A stretch of DNA of 64,000 bases from an uncultured Muribaculum sp. (GCA_910578785.1 CAJTSJ010000006.1:30478-94477), one strand, 5' to 3'; shown: positions 26,062 through 35,842, counted from the first letter of the stretch. Notes: generated from the letters alone by a model not told the origin. Numbers and translations are program-made.

Positions 26062-27474
26062 ATGAAAATACGTCTCACCGGATTATTAGCCGCATCACTA
26101 TTGATGACAACACTGACGGCAAACATATCTGCACAAGAGCTAAAGCCACGCATAATTGTCCTTACAGACATAGCTCCCGGCACTACCGAGCCTGACGACA
26201 TGGAGTCCATGGTCAGATTGTTAGCTCACGCCGACTTATTTGAAATTGAAGCCATAATAACCACATCCGGATGGAACAGCAGCGGAGGTGAATACAACGA
26301 GAGCTGGACACAATACTTAAGCCAGGTTATCGATGCGTATGAAAAAGACCTCCCGAATCTATGCAACAGGTCGGAACAGACAGGATTCGAATCAATTAAA
26401 GAAGAATCTACTAAGCAGGCAATCGGATATTGGCCAAGCGCAGAATACCTAAGAATACGCTCTTATATGGGCAGTCTCAAACTCGGAGCAGAACACCTCG
26501 GAATAGACAATGATTCTCCCGGAAGCGAAGCCATTATCAGTCTTATCGAAGAATCCGATTCACGCCCGTTGTGGGTGCTGGCATGGGGAGGAGGCAACAC
26601 TGTTGCTCAAGCACTGTGGAAACTTAAAGAGTCTGGCGACACAATCCGTCTAAACAAGGCCCTTGATAAAATCAGAATATATACCATCACCGACCAGGAC
26701 GTCGACTGGGGCCGAAGAGGCAAGTACGATATCAGCTCACACAAATGGATGCGCAAAACATTTGGCGACAAGCTAAAATTCATTTGGGATGAAAGTGCCT
26801 GGCTGTCACAAAACGAAATAGGGGTCTCTCATTGGAAAGAATACGAAATACAAATACAGGGCAAAGGCAATCTTGGTAAAGTATACCCTCGATTCAAATA
26901 TGGTGTCGAAGGCGATACCCCGTCCTTCCTATATGTGATGCCTATTGGCCTGAACGATCCCGACGACCCGACTCAGGTAAGCTGGGGAGGCTATTTCAAT
27001 TATATGATGTCGGACGACGGACAGACCATGTGTTATACAAACAAAGCAGACGACGTAAAACTTATATCCAGAAAATATGAAGAATTATTTTACCCGGCAG
27101 CATTCAATAATTTTGCCTCACGCATGGAATGGGCATCTAAAGGCGACGGCAGTAGAAATCCAATAGTGTCAATTAACGGAGACAAAGGCCTTAGCCCCAT
27201 AAGATTATCTGTAAAAAGCAATAGTCAAGTAAATCTTGACGCATCCGGTTCTTTTGACCCCGACGGTGACAATATCAATATCCGATGGTTAGTAATTCCA
27301 GAAGCAGGATACAACAACAAGAACATCAAAATAGAAGAATTTGCCCATAACAAAGCCAAAGTAAAAATTCCACATAATTCACAAAACAGCCAAATACATA
27401 TAATTTGCGAAGCGACAGATAATAGTCAGTTTAATCTCAAAGGATACCGACGAATCATAATTACTGTTGAATAA
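26062..27474 (+). CDS. DUF1593 nucleoside-hydrolase-like secreted protein (first of two)
   Basis: 470 residues starting at ATG 26062 (signal peptide MKIRLTGLLAASLLMTTLTA, cleaved near ISAQ). The N-terminal domain (about 25-340) belongs to DUF1593, related in fold to inosine-uridine nucleoside hydrolases: the LTDIAPGTTEPDDMESM stretch parallels the calcium-binding DTDxGxDD loop. The C-terminal 90 residues form an Ig-like domain with DPDGDNINIRW. Such proteins occur in polysaccharide loci of Bacteroidetes; substrate unknown, likely a glycosidic bond in the periplasm. Followed after 18 nt by a paralogue. Confidence 0.8.
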   Translation: MKIRLTGLLAASLLMTTLTANISAQELKPRIIVLTDIAPGTTEPDDMESMVRLLAHADLFEIEAIITTSGWNSSGGEYNESWTQYLSQVIDAYEKDLPNLCNRSEQTGFESIKEESTKQAIGYWPSAEYLRIRSYMGSLKLGAEHLGIDNDSPGSEAIISLIEESDSRPLWVLAWGGGNTVAQALWKLKESGDTIRLNKALDKIRIYTITDQDVDWGRRGKYDISSHKWMRKTFGDKLKFIWDESAWLSQNEIGVSHWKEYEIQIQGKGNLGKVYPRFKYGVEGDTPSFLYVMPIGLNDPDDPTQVSWGGYFNYMMSDDGQTMCYTNKADDVKLISRKYEELFYPAAFNNFASRMEWASKGDGSRNPIVSINGDKGLSPIRLSVKSNSQVNLDASGSFDPDGDNINIRWLVIPEAGYNNKNIKIEEFAHNKAKVKIPHNSQNSQIHIICEATDNSQFNLKGYRRIIITVE

Positions 27475-27492
27475 TCCATATTACACATACGC

Positions 27493-28821
27493 ATGTTAAA
27501 ATACTATTTGATTATAATATCCTCTATGTTATTTATCAGAGGGTATTCCGCTGACTATCACGACAAAGCAAGACTCATCGTCACCACCGACATCGGAGGA
27601 GCCGATCCGGACGACATGCAATCCCTGATACATTTGCTAATGTGTTCAGACCGCGTTGACATAGAAGGGCTTATAAGTGCTCCGGCATGGGTGAGTCATC
27701 CTGACAACACCGGTAAAATAAGAGATGCCGTAGCCGGTTACGGGAAAGTGCTTCCTAATCTTAACAGACACTCCTGCGGATATCCTCCAGCAGAATACCT
27801 GAACTCTATAATAGCCAGAGGTCAGGAGAATCCTCACATGTCCGGCGTAGGAGAAGGTAAAGATTCTCCCGGTTCGGAACTAATCATAAAAGCTGTAATC
27901 GATGACGGAGACCCGCGCCCCGTATGGATAGCGGCTTGGGGAGGTATAAACACCTTAGCACAGGCAATATGGAAAGTCCGGAATACGAGAACCGAGACCG
28001 AATTCAATAAATTCATCTCCAAACTACGCATATACGACATATTAGGGCAAGACGACGCCGGAGCATGGATAGCCAAGAATTTCCCCGGCATTACATACAT
28101 CAGAAACACCCATGTATACGGATGGGCGCCCGGCGACAAATGGACCAAAGAAAACATTCAAAACAAAGGCAACATCGGTAAACTATACCCCGACAGAATC
28201 TGGGCCACTGAAGGCGACTCCCCGTCGTTTCTTTACCTACTGGCCAATGGGCTTAATGTACCGGAACATCCAGACTTCGGCGGTTGGGGAGGCCGCTTCT
28301 CGCTTGACAAAGCCAAAAATATCCGAGGAATGGACTTTATCGTCAAAAACGGCAAAGACGAATCGGTTTATGATGATTATTACATGTTAGCAAGTGCCAA
28401 CGAGGGAGTAGAAGCTATCAATCTGTGGAAAGAACACATAAAAAACGACTTTGCCGCAAGAATAATCTGGGCAACAGAATCCGACTTTAACAAAGCAAAC
28501 CATCATCCTACGGCCATCATCAACGGACAAAAAGGCCTACGGCCTATATCAATAGAAGCAAAAGCAGGCAAACCTATATTATTAGATGCCGGCAAATCCA
28601 ACGACCCGGACAAGGACACGCTGAAATACAAATGGACATTTTACAAAGAACCAAGCTCCTACAAAGAAGGAATCAATCTGTCGGGAGCAGACTCTTCGGC
28701 ATGTACAGTAACCGTGCCACGCGAATCCCAAGGCAATACCATACATATAATTCTTGAAGTATCCGACAACGGCGAACCAAGCCTAACTTCCTACAGAAGA
28801 GTAATCATAAGCTTAAAATAG
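27493..28821 (+). CDS. DUF1593 nucleoside-hydrolase-like secreted protein (second of two)
   Basis: 442 residues, signal peptide about 1-20. Same order as its neighbour: hydrolase domain with VTTDIGGADPDDMQSL at the metal loop, WIAAWGGINTLAQAIW matching WVLAWGGGNTVAQALW in the first copy, an EGDSPSFLYL segment, and a C-terminal Ig-like domain (NDPDKDTLKYKW). The tandem copies share many blocks but differ in length and loops, so they probably act on related but different substrates. A perfect terminator follows. Confidence 0.8.
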   Translation: MLKYYLIIISSMLFIRGYSADYHDKARLIVTTDIGGADPDDMQSLIHLLMCSDRVDIEGLISAPAWVSHPDNTGKIRDAVAGYGKVLPNLNRHSCGYPPAEYLNSIIARGQENPHMSGVGEGKDSPGSELIIKAVIDDGDPRPVWIAAWGGINTLAQAIWKVRNTRTETEFNKFISKLRIYDILGQDDAGAWIAKNFPGITYIRNTHVYGWAPGDKWTKENIQNKGNIGKLYPDRIWATEGDSPSFLYLLANGLNVPEHPDFGGWGGRFSLDKAKNIRGMDFIVKNGKDESVYDDYYMLASANEGVEAINLWKEHIKNDFAARIIWATESDFNKANHHPTAIINGQKGLRPISIEAKAGKPILLDAGKSNDPDKDTLKYKWTFYKEPSSYKEGINLSGADSSACTVTVPRESQGNTIHIILEVSDNGEPSLTSYRRVIISLK

Positions 28822-28840
28822 ATATTTATCTAAAAAACTA

Positions 28841-28874
28841 AGGGGTGACGACACTTTGCGGTGTCGTCACCCTT
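28841..28874 (+). terminator. Terminator after the DUF1593 pair
   Basis: Perfect 12-bp stem GGGTGACGACAC (28843-28854) / GTGTCGTCACCC (28861-28872), six-base loop, extendable by A-T and G-T pairs to 28841/28874. The T tract is short (TTGATAATT), but the stem is strong. Confidence 0.8.
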
Positions 28875-29338
28875 GATAATTAATACATCACCGGTCTAAT
28901 CGATACAATTTAGTGTGTTCAGGATATTTTTACGGATTGCTGTGATTAAGCTTAACGAGTGTCTTAAAGAGTCAGTGGCACACATACAGTCACCTGCCTG
29001 CGTACCACTGTTGCTCTGTTACTCGATTGTTTTTATATCACCTTTCTAACTTATTAGTCTAATCAATTAATCAACCTTAAACAATCTTTTTACTAAGAAA
29101 TTTACCTAAGGGACCTACCCCTCATTCCTAATATCAACCTTTACCAGAAAAACAATTATCGATGACTTATTGTCATTCTGACTTTCGTGCCACAAAGTTA
29201 ACGACTGTCGACAATGATTGTGGTGCAATATCTAATCATAGTGCGTATTTAAACTCGTCATTCAGGCGATTTATCCACTTTTGACGAATTTATATATGCC
29301 TGTGACGAATTTATACACCATAGTTGAAGCATACGACA
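28875..29338. other. Intergenic region upstream of the HTCS gene
   Basis: About 460 bases without a supported gene. AT-rich, no tRNA or known RNA recognised. Its 3' end holds the three-copy motif described separately; otherwise I see nothing definite. Confidence 0.6.
29248..29315 (+). repeat. Three-copy 13-bp motif upstream of the HTCS promoter
   Basis: TGACGAATTTATA occurs exactly twice in direct orientation (29282-29294 and 29303-29315, 21-bp period, two helical turns), and a third copy in inverted orientation (29248-29260, TTTAAACTCGTCA, 11 of 13). The set ends 24 bases before the -33 region, a position suited to an AraC-type activator; the HTCS itself carries such a domain. Confidence 0.55.
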
Positions 29339-29370
29339 TTAGATTTTTAAAATATTTCTATGTACATTTG
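29339..29370 (+). promoter_or_regulatory. Promoter of the HTCS gene
   Basis: Exact -7 element TACATTTG (29363-29370) with TTAG (29339-29342) in the -33 position, 20-nt spacer. Start near 29376, leader about 20 nt. Confidence 0.6.
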
Positions 29371-29394
29371 CAATAGACAAATTATAACGTCCAA

Positions 29395-32300
29395 ATGAAA
29401 CACGGTCTAAATATTGTAATGTCGCTACTCATGGCCATGACAGCCATGGTCATCGACGCACGTGCCATAAGACCGCCGGGGCGTACATTGCACCTTAACT
29501 CCAACGACGGACTGTCTAACGACTACGTCAAAAGCATGACACAGGACTCGCTCGGTTCAATCTGGATAGCCACCGAAGGAGGCCTGAACAGATTTGACGG
29601 AAACTCGTTCCAAATCTATACCAAAGAAAACTCCGGACTGTCAAGCAACGAACTCAACACCGTCTATTACGACCCCCGGGCCAACGTCACCTGGGTGTCG
29701 ACACAACGCGACGGACTTTGCTATTATGACTACGCCACCGACAGCATATGCCATGTAGGGACATGGGACGGACTTGCCACCAACGACATACCTTACGTGG
29801 CGCCGGCAAACGACGGGGGCATCTGGCTTACACACTACCATCTCGGAGTACAACACTACAGTCTCCGACCTGACGAAACGCTCGAACGGTTCACCATCGG
29901 CAGCGTCACTGACGAACAGCTTCCTCACCCCTCATGGGTGGCAGTCGAAGACTTCAACGGACATCTTTACGTAGGCCACGTCTCCGACGGAATGAGCATA
30001 ATCGATATCGCCACAAAAAAATGCCGTAATTTCAACCACGAGCCTGACAACCCAAATTCCCTGCCCGGCGACGAAGTTTTCGCCATCTGCATCGACCGCA
30101 ACGGCATAGTATGGATAGGCACAAACAACGGAGCCGCATCATACAACCCCTCTACCGACACGTTCACAAGAATCATGCACCGCAACAGCGACCCGTCGTC
30201 GCTGCTTCCCGGCATGATAATGGACATCAAGCAGATGGACAACGGCGACATCTGGTTTGCATCAAGCCAGGGAGGAGTCAGCATACTGGGCATGCAGTCG
30301 CACGCTTTTGTAAAACCGGAAGATTTTAAATTCCAGAACATAATATCGTCCGAGAACGACCATAGCATCAACGGAGCATCCATCCGGTCGATACTGCAGG
30401 ACTCGTACGGCAATGTCTGGCTGGGAAGCTACCGCACCGGACTCGACTTCATCAGCTCGTCGCCAAGCCTGTTCAGCCAAGTACCCTACAAGCAAGCCGT
30501 ATATGGCGGACACCACCGACAGACAGTCTGGAGCGTATGCCCCGGAAACGACGGTACGCTCTGGATCGGGGGCGAGAACGAGATAGCACGCCATTCACCT
30601 GACGGAACTATCAAAATAATTCCCCTTATCAACGCCGAACTGCATCCGCATTCATACATAAACACGTTGCTTCTCGACGATAAACACAGGCTCTGGATCG
30701 GAACAGACGAGGCCGGAGCGATGATATACACTCCGTCGACCGGAAAATTCACCACTCTGGACAACGTTCCAAGAGACGTCAGACTAATCAAAGAAATCAA
30801 CGGATATATATATATATGTACCATTGACGGACTCTATTCCTCGCCCGACGGCATAAATGTCAACGAGGAGACCATAATAACATCCCAGCTCGAAGACCGC
30901 ACCATCCAAGGCCTGGTCCGCGACGGGGAAGGCAAATTGTGGGTAGGCACTTTCGGCAAAGGAGTGTCGGTGTTTGATGCGTCCGACTCGCTGATATGCC
31001 AGCTCGACGTCGACAAGGGATTCCCCTCAAACGCCGTCAACAGCATGATGGCCGACTCCAAAGGACGCATTTGGGCCGCCACGCGCAACGGTGTGGTAGT
31101 GTTTGAGGACATCTCCACACCAGAGGCATATAAAACCATCAACCTCAGCGACGGCAGCTATACGCCCCAGTCACGCGCGATTGAGGAGGATACGCTCGGC
31201 AACATCTGGGTCAGCACCGACAAGAGTATAGTCAGACTCAACGCCGAAATGAAGCCGATAGCCGCATATACCCGCTACGGAGACTTAAGGCTCAATTCAT
31301 TTCTTGACCACTCATCGGCCATTGGGCCGGACGGAACCCTCTACTTCGGATCGCTCAACGGGCTGTTTGAGTTCAATCCCCGCCTCTTTGACAACCTACG
31401 CCAGCCACCCGCGCCCATAATCTCGCACTTCTACGTGCTTGAAAGCGACGGGTCGGTAATCGACGGCGAACAGGAACTGCGCATTAAGAACGACAAAATC
31501 ACCCTGCCCCACAACCGCAATTCGTTCGCGGTCACTATAAGCACCGTCGACTATTCATTCAACGGCGAAGTCGAGTATTCCTATTATATGGAGGGAATCG
31601 ACGATGCCTGGCACAACGTAGGCGACGACCGCAGAGTGGTGTTCCGGAATCTGGCTCCGGGCAAATACGTGTTCCGTGTAAGGTCGCGCATGTTCGGCAC
31701 AGAGTGGACTGACGCCACCACTTCGCTATCCCTCTCCATCGAGCCTCCGATATGGCTTACATGGTGGGCAAAAGCCATATATATCATCATACTGGCACTG
31801 CTGATAGTACTGATTACCCACAACTACAAAAGAAGGCTGAAACTCAAGCAAACCCTCGAAATCGAGCGCCAGAACAGCAAGAACAAACAGCTTTTGAACG
31901 AGGAGCGACTGAGATTCTACACCAACATCACACATGAGCTCCGCACTCCGCTCACGCTGATTCTCGGTCCGCTGGAAGACCTGCTGTCTGACAAACACCT
32001 GTCAAGCAAGCATACGGCCAAAATCCAAGTCATCCACGACAGTTCGATGCGCCTGCTGAACCTGATCAACGGCATACTCGAGTTCCGCAAGACCGAGACA
32101 CAAAACAGGAAGCTGTCGGTCGAGAAAGCCAATCTGTCGAATCTGGTAAGGGAAATCGGACTCCGCTACAAGGAGCTCAACCGAAATGCAAAGGTCAAGT
32201 ATATAATAGACATCGATTCTGACAACACAGTCATATACTTCGACGCCGACATGATAACCACAATACTCGACAACCTCCTGAGCAACGCCAACAAATACAC

Positions 32301-33489
32301 GTCCGAAGGCAGTATAACGCTCCGGATGAAGTCGACCGAAGAAAACGGAGTAAAATATACAGACCTGTCTGTCATCGACACCGGACATGGCATATCCCAC
32401 GAAGAGCTGTCGCATATATTCGAACGCTACTACCAGGCCAAAAGCCCCTATCAGGCATCAGGCTCCGGAATCGGGCTGGCTCTCGTCAAAAGCCTCGCCG
32501 AACTGCACAACGCCACACTTGCCGTGGAGAGCGAAGTCGACAAGGGAACTACCTTCACGCTACGCCTCCTGACCGACAACACTTATCCCGACGCCCTGCA
32601 CGGAGGGAAGCCGTCGTCGCAGAAAGAGAGCGAGAAGGAGACCGGTGCGGAATCCGACAAGGGCACGTGCTCTGACGACAAGCCCATCCTTCTCATAGTC
32701 GAGGACGACAAGGACATCCAGCAGTATGTTGCCGAATCACTGAGCGACGAATTCACGGTGCTCACGGCCGCCAACGGCCGCGAGGGACTGAACATCACCC
32801 TCGAAAAGATTCCAGACATTGTGGTAAGCGACGTAATGATGCCGATAATGGACGGCATAGCCCTATGCCGTGCCATACGCGAAGAAATCTCCACAAGCCA
32901 CGTGCCGATAGTGCTTCTGACAGCCCGCGACTCCATCACCGACAAGGAGGAAGGCTACAGCGCCGGAGCCGACTCGTACCTGACCAAACCATTCAGCGCC
33001 AAATTGTTGCGTAGCCGACTGCACAATCTGCTCGACCGCCGCAGACGCATGGCAAGGTCCATTTTGTCGGCCACCGACCTACGCGACACTCAGAAACCGG
33101 CCGACTCGGCTCCGGACATCGAACATTCCGCGCCCAATCCGCTCGACACAAAGTTCATCAACAAGATAACTGAAATCATCGACCAGAACGCCGAGATGGA
33201 CAAGATGGACATAGCCTTCATCGCAGGCGAGATGGCCATGAGCCACTCGACCCTTTACCGCAAGGTAAAAGCCGTCACCGGCATGTCAGTCAACGAATTC
33301 ATCCGCAAGGTGAAACTCCGCAAAGCGGCCCAGGCTCTACAGCGGGGCAACCATACTGTGTCGGAGATATCCTACATGACCGGATTCAGTTCCGTGGCAT
33401 ATTTCAGACAATGCTTTAAAGCCGAATTCGGAGTATCGCCTTCAGAATATTCCAAAACCAACAACGAACCGTCAGCAGACAATGATTAA
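29395..33489 (+). CDS. Hybrid two-component system sensor/regulator (HTCS)
   Basis: One-protein signalling system that senses an oligosaccharide in the periplasm and activates nearby genes. 1364 residues: signal peptide (1-24), Reg_prop beta-propeller repeats (about 30-690; WIGTN, WVSTQ, WLGSY, WAATR blade ends), Y_Y_Y domain (about 695-772), membrane span (about 791-810), HisKA (phospho-His H847 in THELRTPL), ATPase (about 945-1062; NLLSNANKYTSEG, GSGIGLALVKSL), receiver (about 1100-1215; D1146 in VVSDVMMP), and AraC-type HTH (about 1255-1355). HTCSs normally control polysaccharide utilisation loci; here the only linked target, 25 nt downstream, is the GH43-GH16 fusion. Confidence 0.95.
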   Translation: MKHGLNIVMSLLMAMTAMVIDARAIRPPGRTLHLNSNDGLSNDYVKSMTQDSLGSIWIATEGGLNRFDGNSFQIYTKENSGLSSNELNTVYYDPRANVTWVSTQRDGLCYYDYATDSICHVGTWDGLATNDIPYVAPANDGGIWLTHYHLGVQHYSLRPDETLERFTIGSVTDEQLPHPSWVAVEDFNGHLYVGHVSDGMSIIDIATKKCRNFNHEPDNPNSLPGDEVFAICIDRNGIVWIGTNNGAASYNPSTDTFTRIMHRNSDPSSLLPGMIMDIKQMDNGDIWFASSQGGVSILGMQSHAFVKPEDFKFQNIISSENDHSINGASIRSILQDSYGNVWLGSYRTGLDFISSSPSLFSQVPYKQAVYGGHHRQTVWSVCPGNDGTLWIGGENEIARHSPDGTIKIIPLINAELHPHSYINTLLLDDKHRLWIGTDEAGAMIYTPSTGKFTTLDNVPRDVRLIKEINGYIYICTIDGLYSSPDGINVNEETIITSQLEDRTIQGLVRDGEGKLWVGTFGKGVSVFDASDSLICQLDVDKGFPSNAVNSMMADSKGRIWAATRNGVVVFEDISTPEAYKTINLSDGSYTPQSRAIEEDTLGNIWVSTDKSIVRLNAEMKPIAAYTRYGDLRLNSFLDHSSAIGPDGTLYFGSLNGLFEFNPRLFDNLRQPPAPIISHFYVLESDGSVIDGEQELRIKNDKITLPHNRNSFAVTISTVDYSFNGEVEYSYYMEGIDDAWHNVGDDRRVVFRNLAPGKYVFRVRSRMFGTEWTDATTSLSLSIEPPIWLTWWAKAIYIIILALLIVLITHNYKRRLKLKQTLEIERQNSKNKQLLNEERLRFYTNITHELRTPLTLILGPLEDLLSDKHLSSKHTAKIQVIHDSSMRLLNLINGILEFRKTETQNRKLSVEKANLSNLVREIGLRYKELNRNAKVKYIIDIDSDNTVIYFDADMITTILDNLLSNANKYTSEGSITLRMKSTEENGVKYTDLSVIDTGHGISHEELSHIFERYYQAKSPYQASGSGIGLALVKSLAELHNATLAVESEVDKGTTFTLRLLTDNTYPDALHGGKPSSQKESEKETGAESDKGTCSDDKPILLIVEDDKDIQQYVAESLSDEFTVLTAANGREGLNITLEKIPDIVVSDVMMPIMDGIALCRAIREEISTSHVPIVLLTARDSITDKEEGYSAGADSYLTKPFSAKLLRSRLHNLLDRRRRMARSILSATDLRDTQKPADSAPDIEHSAPNPLDTKFINKITEIIDQNAEMDKMDIAFIAGEMAMSHSTLYRKVKAVTGMSVNEFIRKVKLRKAAQALQRGNHTVSEISYMTGFSSVAYFRQCFKAEFGVSPSEYSKTNNEPSADND

Positions 33490-33514
33490 TTTTTATCCAT
33501 AAACTTAACCAATC

Positions 33515-35431
33515 ATGCGTAAAACGTTTATTTCAATCTTGTGCGCGCTGATAGCCCCATGGTGCATGGGGGGCACGCCAACACCTCCGGTAGTCAACGG
33601 CGAGGTGTTTCCCGACACCGACGGCAACCACATCAACGCCCACGGCGGAGGAATCCTTGAACATCAAGGCACCTACTATTGGTATGGCGAACACCGAGGC
33701 GAAGGACGTCCCGGTAAAGGACAGCGCGGAGTAGCCTGCTATTCGTCAACCGACCTTCACAACTGGAAGAACGAGGGAATCGTGCTCGCCGTGGTCAACG
33801 AGCCAGGCAGCCCTATCGAAGAAGGATGTATCATCGAACGTCCGAAAGTCATCTACAATCCTTCGACAGGAAAATTCGTAATGTGGTTCCACAACGAGCT
33901 CAAAGGACAGGGCTACGGCGCCGCACAGGCAGGGACCGCCATATCCGACTCTCCTACAGGGCCGTTCAAGCTTGTCAAGTCAGGACGCGTCAATCCAGGC
34001 ATATACCCGATGAATATGACCGAAGAGGAGAAGGCAATGTCATGGGACAACTTCAAACACGACTGGTGGACTCCCGAGTGGTACGACGCCATCCGCAAAG
34101 GCATGTTTGCCAAGCGCGACCTCAAAGGCGGACAGATGTCACGCGACATGACCCTGTTTGTCGACGATGACGGCACCGCATACCATATCTATTCGTCGGA
34201 GGACAACCTGACGCTCAACATCGCCGAACTCGACTCGACATATCTCAACCACACCGGACGCTACATCCGCCTGTTCCCGGCCGGACACAACGAAGCACCG
34301 GCAATCTTCAAGAAGGACGGTACATACTGGATGATTACGTCCGGATGCACCGGCTGGGCGCCCAACAAGGCCCGAATGATGAAAGCCACAGACATTCTCG
34401 GAGAGTGGGAACAGCTCCCCAATCCGTGCGTAGGACCGAACGCCGACATCACATTCTTCGGACAGAGCACATTTATCATGCCCTACGACGGAGGATTCAT
34501 GTTCATGGCCGACATCTGGAATCCGAAAGACCTCGGCAACTCACGCCACATCTGGCTCCCGATTGAATTCCGCGAAGACGGCACTCCGTTCATAATGGGA
34601 CGTGAACAGAAGCCCGACACAGCGCAACCCGAAAAGGAATACAAGCTCGTGTGGAGCGATGAATTCGACAAGGACGGAAAACCGGATTCCAAAATCTGGA
34701 ACTACGAGACAGGATATGCACGCAACCACGAACTGCAGTGGTACCAGTCGGACAACGCATACGTCAAAGACGGCCTTCTCATAATCGAAGCGCGTCAGTG
34801 CGACAAACCCAACCCCACCTACAAAGCAGGCGACAAAGGCTGGAGAGAGAGCCGCGAACGGATTGAATGCACATCGGCAAGCATCAATACACGCGGCAAG
34901 AAAGACATGCACTACGGACGCCTGTGTGTACGCGCCCGCATCCCGGTAGGCGGCGGAGCTTGGCCGGCTATCTGGCTTCTCGGCGAAGAGATGCAGTGGC
35001 CGTCAAACGGCGAAATCGACATGATGGAATATTACCGAGTGAACGGCGAGCCGCACATTCTGGCCAACGCGGCATGGGGCACCGACAAACCCTACGACGC
35101 AAAATGGAACAGCCAGAAGATTCCCTACAAGCACTTCCTGGACCGCGACCCGTTCTGGGCCGAGAAGTTCCACGAATGGCGCATGGACTGGGATGAAGAG
35201 GCAATGAAGCTCTATCTCGACGACGAGCTTATCAACGTCATTCCGCTGTCGCAGACCATCAACGGCAAAATCGGCAACGGAACCAATCCGTTCACCAAAC
35301 CCCAGTACATACTGCTCAACCTCGCCATCGGCGGAGACAACGGCGGAGACCCCGACTGGAGCTGCTTCCCGATGAAGTACGAAGTTGACTATGTACGCCT
35401 TTACGAACCCGTACAGACAGCGGCGCTCTAA
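33515..35431 (+). CDS. Secreted GH43-GH16 fusion, probable beta-1,3-galactanase
   Basis: 638 residues with a signal peptide (about 1-20). N-terminal GH43-like five-bladed domain (about 25-370) starting NGEVFPDTDGNHINAHGGG, which I associate with the GH43_24 exo-beta-1,3-galactanase group; candidate acid E260 (HNEAPA) and the Gln of FFGQST (Q317), which in that subfamily replaces the usual catalytic Asp. C-terminal GH16 domain (about 375-635) with the catalytic motif E500-I-D502-M-M-E505. In B. thetaiotaomicron separate GH43_24 and GH16 enzymes degrade arabinogalactan backbones; here they are joined in one chain. Substrate is inference; laminarin or mucin O-glycans are alternatives for GH16. 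Stands 25 nt after the HTCS and upstream of the arabinose cluster. Confidence 0.85.
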   Translation: MRKTFISILCALIAPWCMGGTPTPPVVNGEVFPDTDGNHINAHGGGILEHQGTYYWYGEHRGEGRPGKGQRGVACYSSTDLHNWKNEGIVLAVVNEPGSPIEEGCIIERPKVIYNPSTGKFVMWFHNELKGQGYGAAQAGTAISDSPTGPFKLVKSGRVNPGIYPMNMTEEEKAMSWDNFKHDWWTPEWYDAIRKGMFAKRDLKGGQMSRDMTLFVDDDGTAYHIYSSEDNLTLNIAELDSTYLNHTGRYIRLFPAGHNEAPAIFKKDGTYWMITSGCTGWAPNKARMMKATDILGEWEQLPNPCVGPNADITFFGQSTFIMPYDGGFMFMADIWNPKDLGNSRHIWLPIEFREDGTPFIMGREQKPDTAQPEKEYKLVWSDEFDKDGKPDSKIWNYETGYARNHELQWYQSDNAYVKDGLLIIEARQCDKPNPTYKAGDKGWRESRERIECTSASINTRGKKDMHYGRLCVRARIPVGGGAWPAIWLLGEEMQWPSNGEIDMMEYYRVNGEPHILANAAWGTDKPYDAKWNSQKIPYKHFLDRDPFWAEKFHEWRMDWDEEAMKLYLDDELINVIPLSQTINGKIGNGTNPFTKPQYILLNLAIGGDNGGDPDWSCFPMKYEVDYVRLYEPVQTAAL

Positions 35432-35474
35432 CTTGAACACCGGTCAGCAAAACCATAGTCGAACCGACACAATA

Positions 35475-35503
35475 AAGGTCCCGGCCGTCACGGTTGGGAC
35501 CTT
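35475..35503 (+). terminator. Terminator after the GH43-GH16 gene
   Basis: AAGGTCCC (35475-35482) pairs with GGGACCTT (35496-35503), loop 13 nt containing a small inner CCG/CGG pair. Followed by ATTAATG, weak T run. Confidence 0.65.
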
Positions 35504-35732
35504 ATTAATGCTTCAAGTTGTTTCGGATGCGCATTCCGGGCCATCGGCAGTCAGGCATGCGCTCTTCATTTAATTCCTAAAAATTGTTTGATAATACATT
35601 GTTTGTCATTTAAAAATCATGCCCGTTCACTGGGCATAGCCGAATACTTAAAACATGATGCAAATTTAATTTAAAAATTTACCCCCCCCATTTTAATATT
35701 ATTTAACACACCGTTCCGTAAATACGCTCTCA
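35504..35732. other. AT-rich region upstream of the ara regulatory sites
   Basis: Part of a 496-base gap (35432-35927). Contains a small hairpin ATGCCC/GGGCAT (35619-35637) without T tract and a repeated ATTGTTTG (35583-35590 and 35598-35605). No gene supported. Confidence 0.5.
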
Positions 35733-35751
35733 GATATGCTAAATGCATATC
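35733..35751. promoter_or_regulatory. 19-bp inverted repeat GATATGC-N5-GCATATC
   Basis: Perfect 7-bp arms with five bases between, the same geometry as the predicted AraR operators downstream but a different sequence. Possible binding site for another regulator; located about 145 bases upstream of the predicted araM start point. Confidence 0.4.
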
Positions 35752-35797
35752 ACACCGCTATTTAACACCCGAAAACGGAGCCTTGGAGGTAAAAAAT

Positions 35798-35816
35798 AAG
35801 TGTAAAAAATACACTT
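35798..35816. promoter_or_regulatory. Predicted AraR operator 1
   Basis: AAGTGTA-N5-TACACTT, a perfect inverted repeat. The nearly identical second copy lies 62 bp downstream (centre to centre) over the promoter. Confidence 0.65.
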
Positions 35817-35832
35817 TATGTTATATAACATA
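35817..35832. promoter_or_regulatory. 16-bp perfect palindrome, possible CRP-family (Cur-like) activator site
   Basis: TATGTTATATAACATA is its own reverse complement. It touches operator 1 and is centred about 55 bases upstream of the predicted transcription start, a position used by CRP-type activators. The identity of the protein is a guess (Bacteroides use a CRP-like master carbohydrate regulator). Confidence 0.4.
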
Positions 35833-35842
35833 TAATTTGTTG

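Noticed and set aside
30803..30820. Alternating AT run inside the HTCS gene
   Set aside because: It encodes a normal GYIYI strand of the propeller; no sign of phase-variation beyond a short dinucleotide run.
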